This document shows, in pieces, positions 1-7,536 of a DNA stretch of 64,000 nucleotides. A model generated the notes under the pieces. The model was not told the DNA's origin. It worked only from the letters and a program-made list of their open reading frames with translations, and searched no databases. A program made the translations under genes and the position numbers. The stretch comes from SKPT01 sp040905445 (lineage in GTDB: Bacteria > Planctomycetota > Phycisphaerae > Phycisphaerales > Phycisphaeraceae): contig JBBDRN010000016.1 of assembly GCA_040905445.1 (NCBI GenBank), positions 1 to 64,000 of the forward strand. The letters are read 5' to 3'. Numbering within the stretch: position 1 is the stretch's first letter; every line of letters begins with the position of its first letter.

Positions 1-229
1 CGTGCACGCTGAGCACTTCGCCCACGCGGCGGGCGGCGTCCGCGCCGGCGTCGACCGCGGCCTTGACCGCCGCGACGTCGCCTTCGAACGTCACCGCCAC
101 GAAGCCGCTGCCGACCTTGTCCTGGCGCGTGAACTTCACGTCCGCCGCCTTGAGCGCCGCGTCCGTCGCCTCGACGGCGGCGATGAGCCCGCGCGTTTCG
201 ATCATCCCGATTGCCTGCTGGTTTGCCAT
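1..229 (-). CDS. BMC-H microcompartment shell protein, 3' end outside window
   Basis: Forms hexameric tiles of a proteinaceous bacterial microcompartment shell. The 76 visible residues show the BMC fold signature: an N-terminal AIGMIETRG strand, then EATDAALKAADV, then GDVAAVKAAVDAGADAA leading to the RVGEV region. The ATG at 227-229 is preceded by GGAG nine bases upstream. The C-terminus lies beyond base 1. It follows ackA by 46 bases on the same strand and is the third BMC-H gene of this operon, so the locus probably continues to the left with further shell and enzyme genes (inference). Sequence divergence from the other two BMC-H proteins suggests separate shell positions rather than a recent duplicate. 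Confidence 0.92.
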   Translation of the reverse strand, partial: MANQQAIGMIETRGLIAAVEATDAALKAADVKFTRQDKVGSGFVAVTFEGDVAAVKAAVDAGADAARRVGEVLSVH

Positions 230-275
230 CGCGTTTATCTCCAATGCGTGGTCGTCATGTCCATCGTTCGTCCCG

Positions 276-1478
276 TCAACCATCCTGCCCGGTCAACACG
301 TCGCGCGTCTGCCGCGCGACGATCAACTCCTCGTTCGTCGGCAGCACCCACACTGCCGCACGGCTGCCCGCCGCGTCGACGCGCTGCTCCGCGTCGCGCG
401 CCACCTCGCCGTTCTTCGCCTCGTCGATCGCGATGCCGGCAAAGTCGAGCCCGGCGCAGATGCGGCTGCGAAGCTCCGCGTCGTTCTGCCCGATGCCGCC
501 GGTGAAGCTGATCGCGTCCGCCCCGCCGAGCGCGACGAGATACGCGCCCAGGTAGTGTCGACAGCTCTCGACGAAGGCCTCGACCGCCAGCGCCGCGCGT
601 TCGTCCCCCGCGTCGGCCGCCTGCCGCACCTCGCGCATGTCCGGGCTCACGCCGCTGATCCCGAGCAACCCGCCTTCCTTGCCCAAGCGACGGAAAATCG
701 TGTCCCGATCGAGCCCCGCGGCATCGAGCTTGAGCAGCGCGAACGCGTCGAAGTCGCCCACGCGGTTGTTGTGAAACACCCCCGACTGTGCCGTCATGCC
801 AAAGCTGTTGGCGACGCTCTTGCCGCCCTCGATCGCGCAGACCGAGCACGACCCGCCGAGGTGGAGGTTGATGACGCGCTTCGCGTCGGGCGCAATTTCG
901 CCGAGGCGCGTAGCGACGTAGCGATGGCTCGCGCCGTGGAAGCCGTAGCGCCGGATGCCCAGGTCCTCCGTCCACTCCCAAGGGATCGCGTAGATCTGCC
1001 GGGCGCGCGGGATCGACTGGTGAAACGCCGTCTCAAACGCGGCGACCTGCGGCACCTCCGGCAGGATGCGCTCGAACGCCCGCATCGCCGCGATGTAGGG
1101 CGGGTTGTGGGCCGGCGCGACGTCCGCGAACTGCTGCATTGTCTCGATCACGTGATCATCGACGCGCACCGCGCCGCTGATTGGCCCGCCATGCACAGCC
1201 TTGAAGCCGACCGCCCCAATGCGGTCCATCGACGCGACCGCGCCCATGCGCTCCATCGCGTCCAGGTGCAGGCGGATCGCCGCGGCATGGTCGGGCAGGT
1301 CGATCGTGCCCTGCTCGCGCTCGCCATGCACGGAACTCGTCGCGGCTGACCACTGCGACTCCGTCTGCCCGATGCGATCCGCGCTGCCCTGCGCAAGCTC
1401 GCGCTCCGCGCCGCTCTCCATCTCGAAGAGGCGGCACTTGAAGCTGGTCGAGCCGAGGTTGGCGACGAGGATCAGCAT
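276..1478 (-). CDS. ackA: Acetate kinase, microcompartment-linked
   Basis: Catalyses reversible phosphoryl transfer between acyl phosphate and ADP to give ATP and acetate or propionate. The 400-residue length is typical. Visible family motifs are NLGSTSFK (7-14), AFETAFHQ (147-154), YGFHGASHRYVA around 178-189, NLHLGGSCS (204-211) and FTGGIGQN near 320. It sits inside a BMC operon between shell genes and shares the operon with pduL, so it should convert the acyl phosphate made by PduL into ATP. No encapsulation-type N-terminal extension is visible, suggesting it acts in the cytosol or is targeted otherwise (inference). The ribosome-binding site is weak. Confidence 0.96.
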   Translation of the reverse strand: MLILVANLGSTSFKCRLFEMESGAERELAQGSADRIGQTESQWSAATSSVHGEREQGTIDLPDHAAAIRLHLDAMERMGAVASMDRIGAVGFKAVHGGPISGAVRVDDHVIETMQQFADVAPAHNPPYIAAMRAFERILPEVPQVAAFETAFHQSIPRARQIYAIPWEWTEDLGIRRYGFHGASHRYVATRLGEIAPDAKRVINLHLGGSCSVCAIEGGKSVANSFGMTAQSGVFHNNRVGDFDAFALLKLDAAGLDRDTIFRRLGKEGGLLGISGVSPDMREVRQAADAGDERAALAVEAFVESCRHYLGAYLVALGGADAISFTGGIGQNDAELRSRICAGLDFAGIAIDEAKNGEVARDAEQRVDAAGSRAAVWVLPTNEELIVARQTRDVLTGQDG

Positions 1479-1491
1479 GGTTCAGCGATCA

Positions 1492-1632
1492 ACCACAGAG
1501 CGAGGAGAACAGAAGTATTAGCCACAGATGCACACAGATGGGAAAAAACAGGGAGTCAGAAGTCGGGGAAGGAGGAACCGGCTTCCTCGACTTCCTTTCC
1601 CCATCCGTGTTCATTGGTGGCTATACCGCCTC
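1492..1632. repeat. F-type inverted repeat between ackA and a BMC-H gene
   Basis: The arms are TTAGCCACAGATGCACACAG at 1518 and, inverted, CATCCGTG...TGGTGGCTATA ending near 1624. Between them lies a second inverted pair built on GAAGTCGGGGAAGGAGG and CCTCGACTTCC. The same words recur at 26826-27122, so this is a dispersed family and not a local accident. It lies inside the BMC operon and could modulate distal transcript levels (inference). Confidence 0.6.
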
Positions 1633-1893
1633 TTAAAAGTTCGACAACAACTGGTCGTGCGGCCTGGCGATGACGTGGGCCGCCACCAGCTCGCCCACGC
1701 GCCCCGCTGCCGCGGCGCCCGCGTCGACCGCCGCCTTGACCGAGCCAACGTCGCCCTTGACCACCACGGCCACGTACGCGCCGCCGATCGCGATCGACTT
1801 GACCATCTCCACGCTCGCGGCCTTGAGCATCGCGTCGCTGGCCTCGACGATGCCCACCTGCCCGCGTGTCTCAATCATGCCCACTGCACTCAT
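1633..1893 (-). CDS. BMC-H microcompartment shell protein
   Basis: An 86-residue single-domain BMC shell protein. The start MSAVGMIETRG is chosen over an in-frame upstream extension because of the SD GGAG seven bases ahead and the canonical N-terminus. Motifs are VGMIETRG, EASDAMLKAASVEMV, GAYVAVVVKGDVGSVKAAVDAG and the terminal VAAHVIARPHDQL, which is typical of hexamer-forming BMC-H. It lies 43 bases downstream of another BMC-H gene and upstream of ackA. The paralogue at 1937-2245 shares the HVI-RPH end but differs around the pore-facing segment (GGAY here, GAGL there), so the two may form pores of different character (inference). Confidence 0.95.
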   Translation of the reverse strand: MSAVGMIETRGQVGIVEASDAMLKAASVEMVKSIAIGGAYVAVVVKGDVGSVKAAVDAGAAAAGRVGELVAAHVIARPHDQLLSNF

Positions 1894-1936
1894 CGTCTCG
1901 CTCCGTAAGTTGGCGGCCCGCAGGGCCGCCGAGGGT

Positions 1937-2245
1937 TCACTTCTGACCTCGACCCGCGCCGGCACTCGCCCTGGGACGGGGCATCACGCCGCTGAGCTCG
2001 TCGTGCGGGCGCGGGATGACATGCACCCCGACGACCTGCCCGACGCGCCCGCCCGCTTCGGCCGCGGCATCGACCGCCGCCTTGACCGCCGCGACGTCGC
2101 CGGTGACGAAGCCGGTGACCAGCCCCGCACCGACCTTGTCCCAGCCGATCATCTCCACGTTCGCCGCCTTGAGCATCGCGTCGCACGCTTCCATCAGCGT
2201 GACGATGCCCTTGGTCTCCACCATGCCAATCGCCGGCTGTGCCAT
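1937..2245 (-). CDS. BMC-H microcompartment shell protein
   Basis: A 102-residue BMC shell protein with IGMVETKG at the start, MEACDAMLKAANVEMIGWDKVG, GDVAAVKAAVDAAAEAGGRVG and HVIPRPHDEL. After the usual end of the fold it carries about 16 extra basic residues (PRPRASAGAGRGQK), which could reach the shell lumen or outside. The SD AGGAG lies six bases before the ATG. It is the first shell gene after pduL, separated from it by an approximately 260-base repeat island (2271-2530). Confidence 0.95.
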   Translation of the reverse strand: MAQPAIGMVETKGIVTLMEACDAMLKAANVEMIGWDKVGAGLVTGFVTGDVAAVKAAVDAAAEAGGRVGQVVGVHVIPRPHDELSGVMPRPRASAGAGRGQK

Positions 2246-2270
2246 GTCAGTCTCCTGCTGAGTCGATCTT

Positions 2271-2530
2271 CAACGCCAAGGCGCCAAGAAAGGCCGCCGA
2301 GAACGCCAAGGATCGGATTGTGTGTTCAAGTTCAGTTCGATCTTGCCACGAAGAACCCTGCTCATGTTGTGCTAACGCCTGCACGTCCATCCCCATTCCT
2401 CGTTATTCATCTGTGTTCATCTGTGGCTTGCTCGTCTTTGCCTTTTTCGTCTTCGTGCCCTCTTCATCCCCTTCGCGCCGTCGTGGCGATCCTGATGTCC
2501 TTGGCGTCCTCACTCGGCGTCTTGGCGTTT
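2271..2530. repeat. D-type inverted repeat island between pduL and BMC-H
   Basis: Bounded on the left by CAACGCCAAGGCGCCAAG (2271) and on the right by its inverted copy CTTGGCGTTT (2521-2530), which overlaps the pduL stop codon. The interior holds F-type words (ATTCATCTGTGTTCATCTG at about 2407) and CTTCGTG/CACGAAG words, so D and F elements are nested. No ORF with coding character is seen. Confidence 0.65.
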
Positions 2531-3287
2531 AACCCGAGCGCTCCAGCGACATCCCCGTTGCCGAGGGCAGGTCGCAGGCGTTGCCCTCATCCGTATCGAT
2601 GTGCACCTCGAGCTTGACCTTCTCGTCCACGCGTACGCGGAGCTGGTCGAACGTCAGGCCGCACGGCCCGTCGATGCGCAGCCGCATGTGCTCGCCGTCG
2701 CCCACGCCGTAGTGCGCCGCGTCGCTGGGGTGCATGTGCACGTGCCGCTGGGCGCGGATCACGCCACGCGGCAGGTTCACCGCCCCCGCAGGCCCCACGA
2801 GAATTCCGCCCGGCGTCCCCTCGTGGTTGCCGCTGATGCGCAGCGGCAGGTCGATGCCCAGGAACACGCCATCCGTGTAGCTCAGCTCCACCTGCGTGTA
2901 CCGGCGGGTCGGCCCGAGGATCCGCACGTTGGGGATCATCCGGTTGCGCGGCCCGATCAGGTTGACCGTCTGCTCGCTGGCGAACTCGCCGTCCTGGTAG
3001 AGGTCCTTCAGCTTCGTGAGGTGCGACCCCGGGCCGAAAAGCGTCTCCAGGTCCGCCGGCGTGACGTGCACGTGCCGGGCCGAGACGTTCACGACCAGCG
3101 GGTTAGGCCCGCCATCAGGCTGCCTGCCGCGCACAGCCCTCGGTGCCGGCACTGAGGTCGCGCCGGTGGTGGCGGTGGTGGTGGGGGCGGTGGTGGCGGG
3201 GGCGGGGAGGCGGTTGCGGAGCACCTCGCGCACGACTTGCTCGACGCGCGGGCGTTCCAGGCCGGTGGCTTGGGCGAGACTTGGCAT
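2529..3287 (-). CDS. pduL: PduL-type phosphotransacylase with encapsulation peptide
   Basis: Transfers an acyl group from CoA to phosphate inside the microcompartment, regenerating CoA for the aldehyde dehydrogenase. Start MPSLAQATGL (3287) is chosen because the promoter at 3348-3376 lies just upstream; a longer frame would begin before it. Residues about 8-28 (LERPRVEQVVREVLRNRLPA) form an amphipathic helix like known encapsulation peptides. A Thr/Ala/Pro-rich linker follows, then the PduL double barrel. Its zinc-binding motifs are SARHVHVT and QRHVHMHPSD, with HEGTPGG between them. It is about 252 residues, long for PduL because of the targeting extension. First gene of the operon. Confidence 0.95.
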   Translation of the reverse strand: MPSLAQATGLERPRVEQVVREVLRNRLPAPATTAPTTTATTGATSVPAPRAVRGRQPDGGPNPLVVNVSARHVHVTPADLETLFGPGSHLTKLKDLYQDGEFASEQTVNLIGPRNRMIPNVRILGPTRRYTQVELSYTDGVFLGIDLPLRISGNHEGTPGGILVGPAGAVNLPRGVIRAQRHVHMHPSDAAHYGVGDGEHMRLRIDGPCGLTFDQLRVRVDEKVKLEVHIDTDEGNACDLPSATGMSLERSG

Positions 3288-3347
3288 GCGTCTGTTGCTC
3301 CGACGATCCTGACAGGCGGGCCACACCGTCCGCCACCATCGTTCATA

Positions 3348-3376
3348 AGTATGCATAATCTTCCACGGTCTGTCAA
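3348..3376 (-). promoter_or_regulatory. Sigma70-type promoter of the microcompartment operon
   Basis: On the minus strand a consensus -35 TTGACA (3376-3371) is followed after 17 bases by CATACT (3353-3348). The predicted start near 3341 gives a leader of about 54 bases to pduL. No operator repeat is obvious around it. Confidence 0.75.
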
Positions 3377-3564
3377 ATCTTTTCTCCGCGCCTGACACAA
3401 CCCTCAGGGACACCATGAGTTTCGAGTGAGGGGGCGGATTTTCCAATGCCGCGCGTCTCGGCTGACCGAGATCGGAGGTAGAACGTCGTCAAACGTGGTG
3501 AACCGGCTCGTCGTTGCCCGCCCGCGCCGGGGCGACGGCCGCCGTCGCCGGGAGAAGCAAGCCG

Positions 3565-4197
3565 ATGACCTCCTCGACCGCATCGCTTCAACCCCCCGCC
3601 CCTACCCTCACCGCGCCCGCCACCGGCTGTCGGCCGCCGGTCGCCCGCGTCGGCACCATCCGCATCCTCCTCGCCGACGATCACCCCGTCGTCCGCCACA
3701 GCCTGCGCAGCCTGCTGGAACTGGAGTCCGACTTCCTGCTCCTGCCCGATGCCGCCGACGGCCGCGAGGCGGTCGAGCTCACCCTTCGCCTGCGGCCCGA
3801 CGTGCTCATCACCGACGTTCGCATGCCCCATCTGACCGGCATTGAGGTCGCCCGCGAGCTCAGCGGCCGGGTGCCCGGGCTGCAGATCATCGGCCTGTCG
3901 ATGGGCGACGACTGGATCACCGCCCGCGCCATCCGCCACGCCGGCGCTGCCGCGTTCCTCTCCAAGGCCGGCGACCCGTCGATCCTCATCGACACCATCC
4001 GCCGCGTCACCCGCTATCCTTCGCTCTCCGCCAACCCGCCCGGGCCCAGGAACCCCTTATGCAAAGCGTCGGCGTCGAGTTCGTCGGCAAGGACCAGCTC
4101 CGCTTCGGCCCCCTCGAGCTCCAGCCCGCGGCCGACCGCGTCCGCGTCGACACCACCTGCACGCTCATCAGCACCGGCACCGAAACCATCGCGCTGA
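3565..4197 (+). CDS. Receiver-domain response regulator without output domain
   Basis: A CheY-like phosphoreceiver. The ATG at 3565 has GGGAGAA upstream. Residues about 31-150 form the domain: acidic pair in LLADDHP (38-39), phospho-acceptor Asp in LITDVRMP (84), the Ser position in GLSMGDD (112) and the conserved Lys in FLSKAGDP (134). All key residues are present. The first 30 residues are a Pro/Thr/Ala-rich leader. From about residue 165 the reading frame runs through the first 139 bases of the next gene in another phase and yields only Ser/Ala/Pro-rich sequence. No HTH follows. It may signal by protein contact, or its true end may be earlier if the assembly has an indel. It is divergent from the BMC operon, so a regulatory link is possible but unproven. 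Confidence 0.82.
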   Translation: MTSSTASLQPPAPTLTAPATGCRPPVARVGTIRILLADDHPVVRHSLRSLLELESDFLLLPDAADGREAVELTLRLRPDVLITDVRMPHLTGIEVARELSGRVPGLQIIGLSMGDDWITARAIRHAGAAAFLSKAGDPSILIDTIRRVTRYPSLSANPPGPRNPLCKASASSSSARTSSASAPSSSSPRPTASASTPPARSSAPAPKPSR

Positions 4198-5051
4198 CGC
4201 GCAACTTCAGCCCCGGCACGATCTGGCACGACTGGGTCACCTACCCCTTCCGCCCCGGGTACTGCGCCGTCGGCCGCCTGCTCGACGATGCACCGGAGGC
4301 GAACGCCAGAGCCGGCGACCGTGTCATGGCGTTCGGCCCGCACATGAAGCCCACCGTCGCCTCCGCCGCCCGCGTCTTTCCGCTGACCGACGACGTCGCC
4401 GACGAGGAGGCCGCCTGGCTGACCATGGCCGTCATCGCGATGCATGGCTACCGCCAGGGCGACGTGCGCCTCGGCGAGACGGTCGTCGTCGTAGGCCTGG
4501 GCATGCTCGGCCAGCTCGTCGTGCAATACGCCCGCACAAGCGGCGCCGCGACGATCATCGCCGTCGACACCGCGCCGGCCCGCCTCGAGCTCGCCAGCCG
4601 CCACGGCGCGACGCACACGCTGGAGCTTCCCGTCGACCAGGCCCGCGAGCCGATCGAGCAGATCACCGGCGGCGAGCTCGCCCACGTCGTCTTCGACATG
4701 ACGGGCGCGGCCCCGGTGCAGGCCCACTGCCACCACCTGCTGCGCCACTTCGGGCGGCTGGTGCTCATCGGCGACACCGGCACGCCGGAGCGCCAGGGCC
4801 TGAGCAGCGCGTTCATGCTCAAGAACCTGCGCATTATCGGGGCCCATCAGCTCGGCGCGGCCCACGAGCCCTACTGGAAGCACCGCCAGCTCGGCGAGCT
4901 GTTCCTCACGCTGCTGACGCAGGGTCGGCTGAACGTGCGCGACCTCATCACCCACCGCTACCCCGCGGCGCAGGCGGGCGAAGCCTACGACATGCTGCTG
5001 ACGCGCCGCGGCGACGCGATGGGCGTGATCCTCGACTTCAACGATGTATAA
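4059..5051 (+). CDS. Zinc-independent MDR-family alcohol/sugar dehydrogenase
   Basis: A 330-residue medium-chain dehydrogenase/reductase-like protein. The GroES-like part opens with the family pattern CTLISTGTE. The Rossmann nucleotide-binding motif is VVVVGLGMLGQLVVQYAR (about residues 145-162), followed by an acidic residue in VDTAPAR, suggesting NAD preference. The structural and catalytic zinc cysteine clusters of classical alcohol dehydrogenases are absent, as in the BchC/threonine-dehydrogenase-like subgroup. The substrate is unknown. It overlaps the receiver gene by 139 bases and converges on a sugar isomerase, hinting at sugar or polyol oxidation (inference). Confidence 0.85.
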   Translation: MQSVGVEFVGKDQLRFGPLELQPAADRVRVDTTCTLISTGTETIALTRNFSPGTIWHDWVTYPFRPGYCAVGRLLDDAPEANARAGDRVMAFGPHMKPTVASAARVFPLTDDVADEEAAWLTMAVIAMHGYRQGDVRLGETVVVVGLGMLGQLVVQYARTSGAATIIAVDTAPARLELASRHGATHTLELPVDQAREPIEQITGGELAHVVFDMTGAAPVQAHCHHLLRHFGRLVLIGDTGTPERQGLSSAFMLKNLRIIGAHQLGAAHEPYWKHRQLGELFLTLLTQGRLNVRDLITHRYPAAQAGEAYDMLLTRRGDAMGVILDFNDV

Positions 5052-5161
5052 AGCCGGGACCGGTGGTCCCGGTCGCAGTCGGATCCGCCTGCAACCTCGA
5101 AACCGCGCGCCGCGTCCCGCGCCGTCCGCGCCTCGACCGGGACCACCGGTCCCGGCTTTAT
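5048..5161. repeat. Family A element with 28-base perfect terminal inverted repeats
   Basis: Bases 5048-5075 and 5134-5161 are exact inverted copies. Each arm also contains its own hairpin, CCGGGACC-GGT-GGTCCCGG, next to an outward CTTTAT run. The element fills the whole gap between two convergent genes; the left gene stop TAA lies inside the arm. This geometry would allow bidirectional transcription termination (inference). Other copies: 8522, 14854, 25801, 47053 and 55957. Confidence 0.85.
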
Positions 5162-5896
5162 TCACTTCACCTGCGCCACGCACTGCTTCAGCGCCGGCAC
5201 GGGGTTGTCCGCGTCGCCCTCATACTCGAGCACCGCGTAGCCGTCGAAGCCGCCGCTTTCGACCGTCTTGATGAGGCCCGGCAGGTCGAGGTTGCCGGTG
5301 CCGACGATCACGTCTTCGCCCTTGCCGTCGCGGCCGAAGACGAAGTCCTTGATGTGCAGGCCGTAGAGCCGCTCGCGGAAGACCTCGGCGAGCTTGACGG
5401 GGTTCTCGCCCGAGTCGAGGCACCACGCGGTGTCGAGGCAGAGGCCCACGCCCTTGGGCGTGGCGTTGAAGAAGTGGTTGAGCATCTGCCAGTTGCCCAG
5501 CCAGTGGTAGCCGCCGTGGTTGTGCACGGCCGCGCGGATGCCGTACTCGTCCGCCAGCTTGCCGACCATCTCGGCCGAGGCCTGCCACGACTCGGGCTTG
5601 AAGTTGGCGCTGATGCACGTCGCACCGGCCTGCTTCGCGAATTCAAAGCGTCGGCGGGCGTGGGCCTCGTCCGTGTCGAACGTCTCGACGCCGATCGCCA
5701 GGATCTCGATGCCCGCGTCGCGGTAGGTCTTGATCACCTCCGCGTGGGTGGTCGGCTCGTCGAACTTGACGTGCACCGCGCACAGCTCGATCGCCTTGAG
5801 CCCCAGCTCGCCGACGAGGCGCGCGACCTCGGTGTTGTCCTTGAAGTTGCGGAAGCAGTAGCTCTGCACGCCGAGCCCGTCGCGGATCGAAGCCAT
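5162..5896 (-). CDS. Xylose isomerase-like TIM barrel sugar isomerase/epimerase
   Basis: A 244-residue AP-endonuclease-2-fold protein of the sugar phosphate isomerase/epimerase superfamily. The start MASIRDGLG is supported by AAGGA eight bases upstream. Features are GVQSYCFRNF near the N-terminus, ELCAVHVKFD, HNHGGYHW (metal/substrate His), LCLDTAWCLDSGENP (metal Asp), LHIKDF (metal His) and a terminal VLEYEGD (metal Glu). This is a complete set of divalent-metal ligands. Its substrate cannot be told from sequence; related proteins act on inositol or keto-sugars. It lies convergent with the MDR dehydrogenase. Confidence 0.88.
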   Translation of the reverse strand: MASIRDGLGVQSYCFRNFKDNTEVARLVGELGLKAIELCAVHVKFDEPTTHAEVIKTYRDAGIEILAIGVETFDTDEAHARRRFEFAKQAGATCISANFKPESWQASAEMVGKLADEYGIRAAVHNHGGYHWLGNWQMLNHFFNATPKGVGLCLDTAWCLDSGENPVKLAEVFRERLYGLHIKDFVFGRDGKGEDVIVGTGNLDLPGLIKTVESGGFDGYAVLEYEGDADNPVPALKQCVAQVK

Positions 5897-6096
5897 GTCA
5901 CGTGTCCTTTGCATCACGGTGAAGTCGCCGCCGCGCCGGGCCGATCCCGCGCGACGGTACGATGACAGGATAGCGGCCAGGCCGCCCGGGAAAAGCAGTC
6001 CGCCCCGCCGCCCTTGACCGACGCCGCGGGTTCGCCGCTGCGCACCGCGGCGCTACAATGGACGCAGCGCGCAACACTCCTCGAGGGAGGCGAAGC

Positions 6097-7434
6097 ATGG
6101 CCCAATCCCCCACGCACCCCCGCCCGTCGACGTCCACCACGCCCGTGGCGCAACCCGACGCCTACGCCACCGTTCGCCACACCACCGAGTCGCTCTGCCG
6201 CGGCCTGGCGGTCGAGGACTATGTCGTGCAGACGTGCGACGACGTCAGCCCCGCCAAGTGGCACCTCGCCCACACGAGCTGGTTCTTCGAGCGCTTCATC
6301 CTTGCCGAGCTCGTCCCGGGTTACGCCGCCGTCTGCCCGATGTATGACTACCTCTTCAACTCTTATTACAACGGCGCCGGTCCGCAGCACTGCCGACCCC
6401 GCCGGGGCCTGCTCTCGCGACCGACCGTCGAGCAGGTCTACGACTACCGCCACCTCATCGACGAGCGCATGCACGCGCTGATCGACCACCCGCCGCCCGG
6501 CGTCGACGAGACGCTGGCCGCCCGCCTGACGCTCGGCCTCAACCACGAACAGCAGCACCAGGAGCTGCTCGTTACGGACCTCAAGCACGTCTTCTCCTCC
6601 AACCCCCTCCTGCCCGCCTACCCCAACGCCCCGCCACATGACTCACCGGAGGGTACCTCCGCCGGCAAATCAATCAGAAATCAGAAATCAGAAATCAACC
6701 TGCCCGGCGGCCTCGACGACATCGGCCACCCCGCCACCCCCACCGCCACGCCCATCTTCGTCTACGACAACGAGACGCCGCGCCACCGCGTCTACCTCGC
6801 CCCCTTCCGCATCGCCGCCCGCCCCGTCACCAACGGCGAATACCTTGCCTTCGTCGCAGACGCCGGCTACGAGCGCCACGAGCTCTGGCTCAGCCTCGCG
6901 TGGGACGTCGTGCAGCGCGAGCAGTGGCGCATGCCGCTCTACTGGTACCGCGACGGCGACCGTTGGATGCACTACACGCTGGCCGGCCCGTGCGAGATCG
7001 ACCCTGACGAGCCCGTCGCGCACGTCAGCTATTTCGAGGCCGACGCCTACGCCCGCTGGGCGGATGCCCGCCTGCCCACCGAGGCCGAGTGGGAGGTCGC
7101 CTGCCGCGACGCGCCGCTCGCGGGCAACCTGCTCGAGCTCGCGCGCTTCCACCCCGAGCCGATGCGCGACGACACGACGGCGGCCACCCACCCGCAACGC
7201 TGCTTCGGCGACGTATGGGAATGGACGCAGTCCAGCTATGCGCCCTACCCCGGCTACCGCGCCCCGGCCGGCACGCTGGGCGAATACAACGCCAAGTTCA
7301 TGTGCAACCAGTACGTCCTGCGCGGCGGCTCATGCGCCACACCGCAGACCCACCTGCGACCGACCTACCGCAACTTCTTTCCCCCCGGCACCCGGTGGCA
7401 GTTCACCGGCCTGCGCCTCGCGTGGGACGGCTAG
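6097..7434 (+). CDS. egtB: Ergothioneine biosynthesis sulfoxide synthase EgtB
   Basis: Iron enzyme that couples a thiol donor to trimethylhistidine (hercynine) with O2. The start MAQSPT has GGAGG upstream. The N-terminal DinB-like domain carries iron ligands His59 in WHLAHTSWFF and His150/His154 in NHEQQHQE. The C-terminal FGE-sulfatase fold covers about 220-440, with LPTEAEWE, WEWTQSSY, VLRGGSC and TRWQFTGLRLA. Residues 194-200 (RNQKSEI) are encoded by a heptamer tandem repeat and 213-219 (ATPTATP) by a GC-rich nonamer repeat; both lie in the interdomain linker and keep the frame. Followed by egtD. Confidence 0.96.
   Translation: MAQSPTHPRPSTSTTPVAQPDAYATVRHTTESLCRGLAVEDYVVQTCDDVSPAKWHLAHTSWFFERFILAELVPGYAAVCPMYDYLFNSYYNGAGPQHCRPRRGLLSRPTVEQVYDYRHLIDERMHALIDHPPPGVDETLAARLTLGLNHEQQHQELLVTDLKHVFSSNPLLPAYPNAPPHDSPEGTSAGKSIRNQKSEINLPGGLDDIGHPATPTATPIFVYDNETPRHRVYLAPFRIAARPVTNGEYLAFVADAGYERHELWLSLAWDVVQREQWRMPLYWYRDGDRWMHYTLAGPCEIDPDEPVAHVSYFEADAYARWADARLPTEAEWEVACRDAPLAGNLLELARFHPEPMRDDTTAATHPQRCFGDVWEWTQSSYAPYPGYRAPAGTLGEYNAKFMCNQYVLRGGSCATPQTHLRPTYRNFFPPGTRWQFTGLRLAWDG
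6672..6697. repeat. In-frame heptamer tandem repeat inside egtB
   Basis: Three and a half direct copies of AATCAGA within the linker-coding part of egtB, strongly AT-rich against the surrounding GC-rich codons. It resembles the intergenic G-type elements at 53929-54075. A GC-rich repeat (CACCCCCGC type) lies 30 bases downstream, at 6727-6752. Confidence 0.85.
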
Positions 7435-7435
7435 C

Positions 7436-7512
7436 CACGAAGACGCGAAGGGGACGAAGACAGGACGAAGAAGACCGGAGATGAGCGCGTAGGGTCCGCT
7501 GTGCGGACCTCG
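7436..7512. repeat. Half D and half C repeat arms between egtB and egtD
   Basis: CACGAAGACGCGAAGGGGACG (D-type periodic word, no inverted partner) is followed by one C arm at 7490-7510. The C arm contains the perfect hairpin GGTCCGC-TGT-GCGGACC. No gene is seen in this spacer. Confidence 0.65.
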
Positions 7513-7536
7513 CCCGCCGACACGAAGAGCACCAGC

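Noticed and set aside
3288..3446. N-terminal extension of PduL
   Set aside because: It would start upstream of the consensus promoter at 3348-3376, and the residues lack conservation-like character.
5048..5161. Family A repeats as integron attC sites
   Set aside because: No GTTRRRY core sites, no integrase, and the flanking genes are ordinary chromosomal genes in both orientations.
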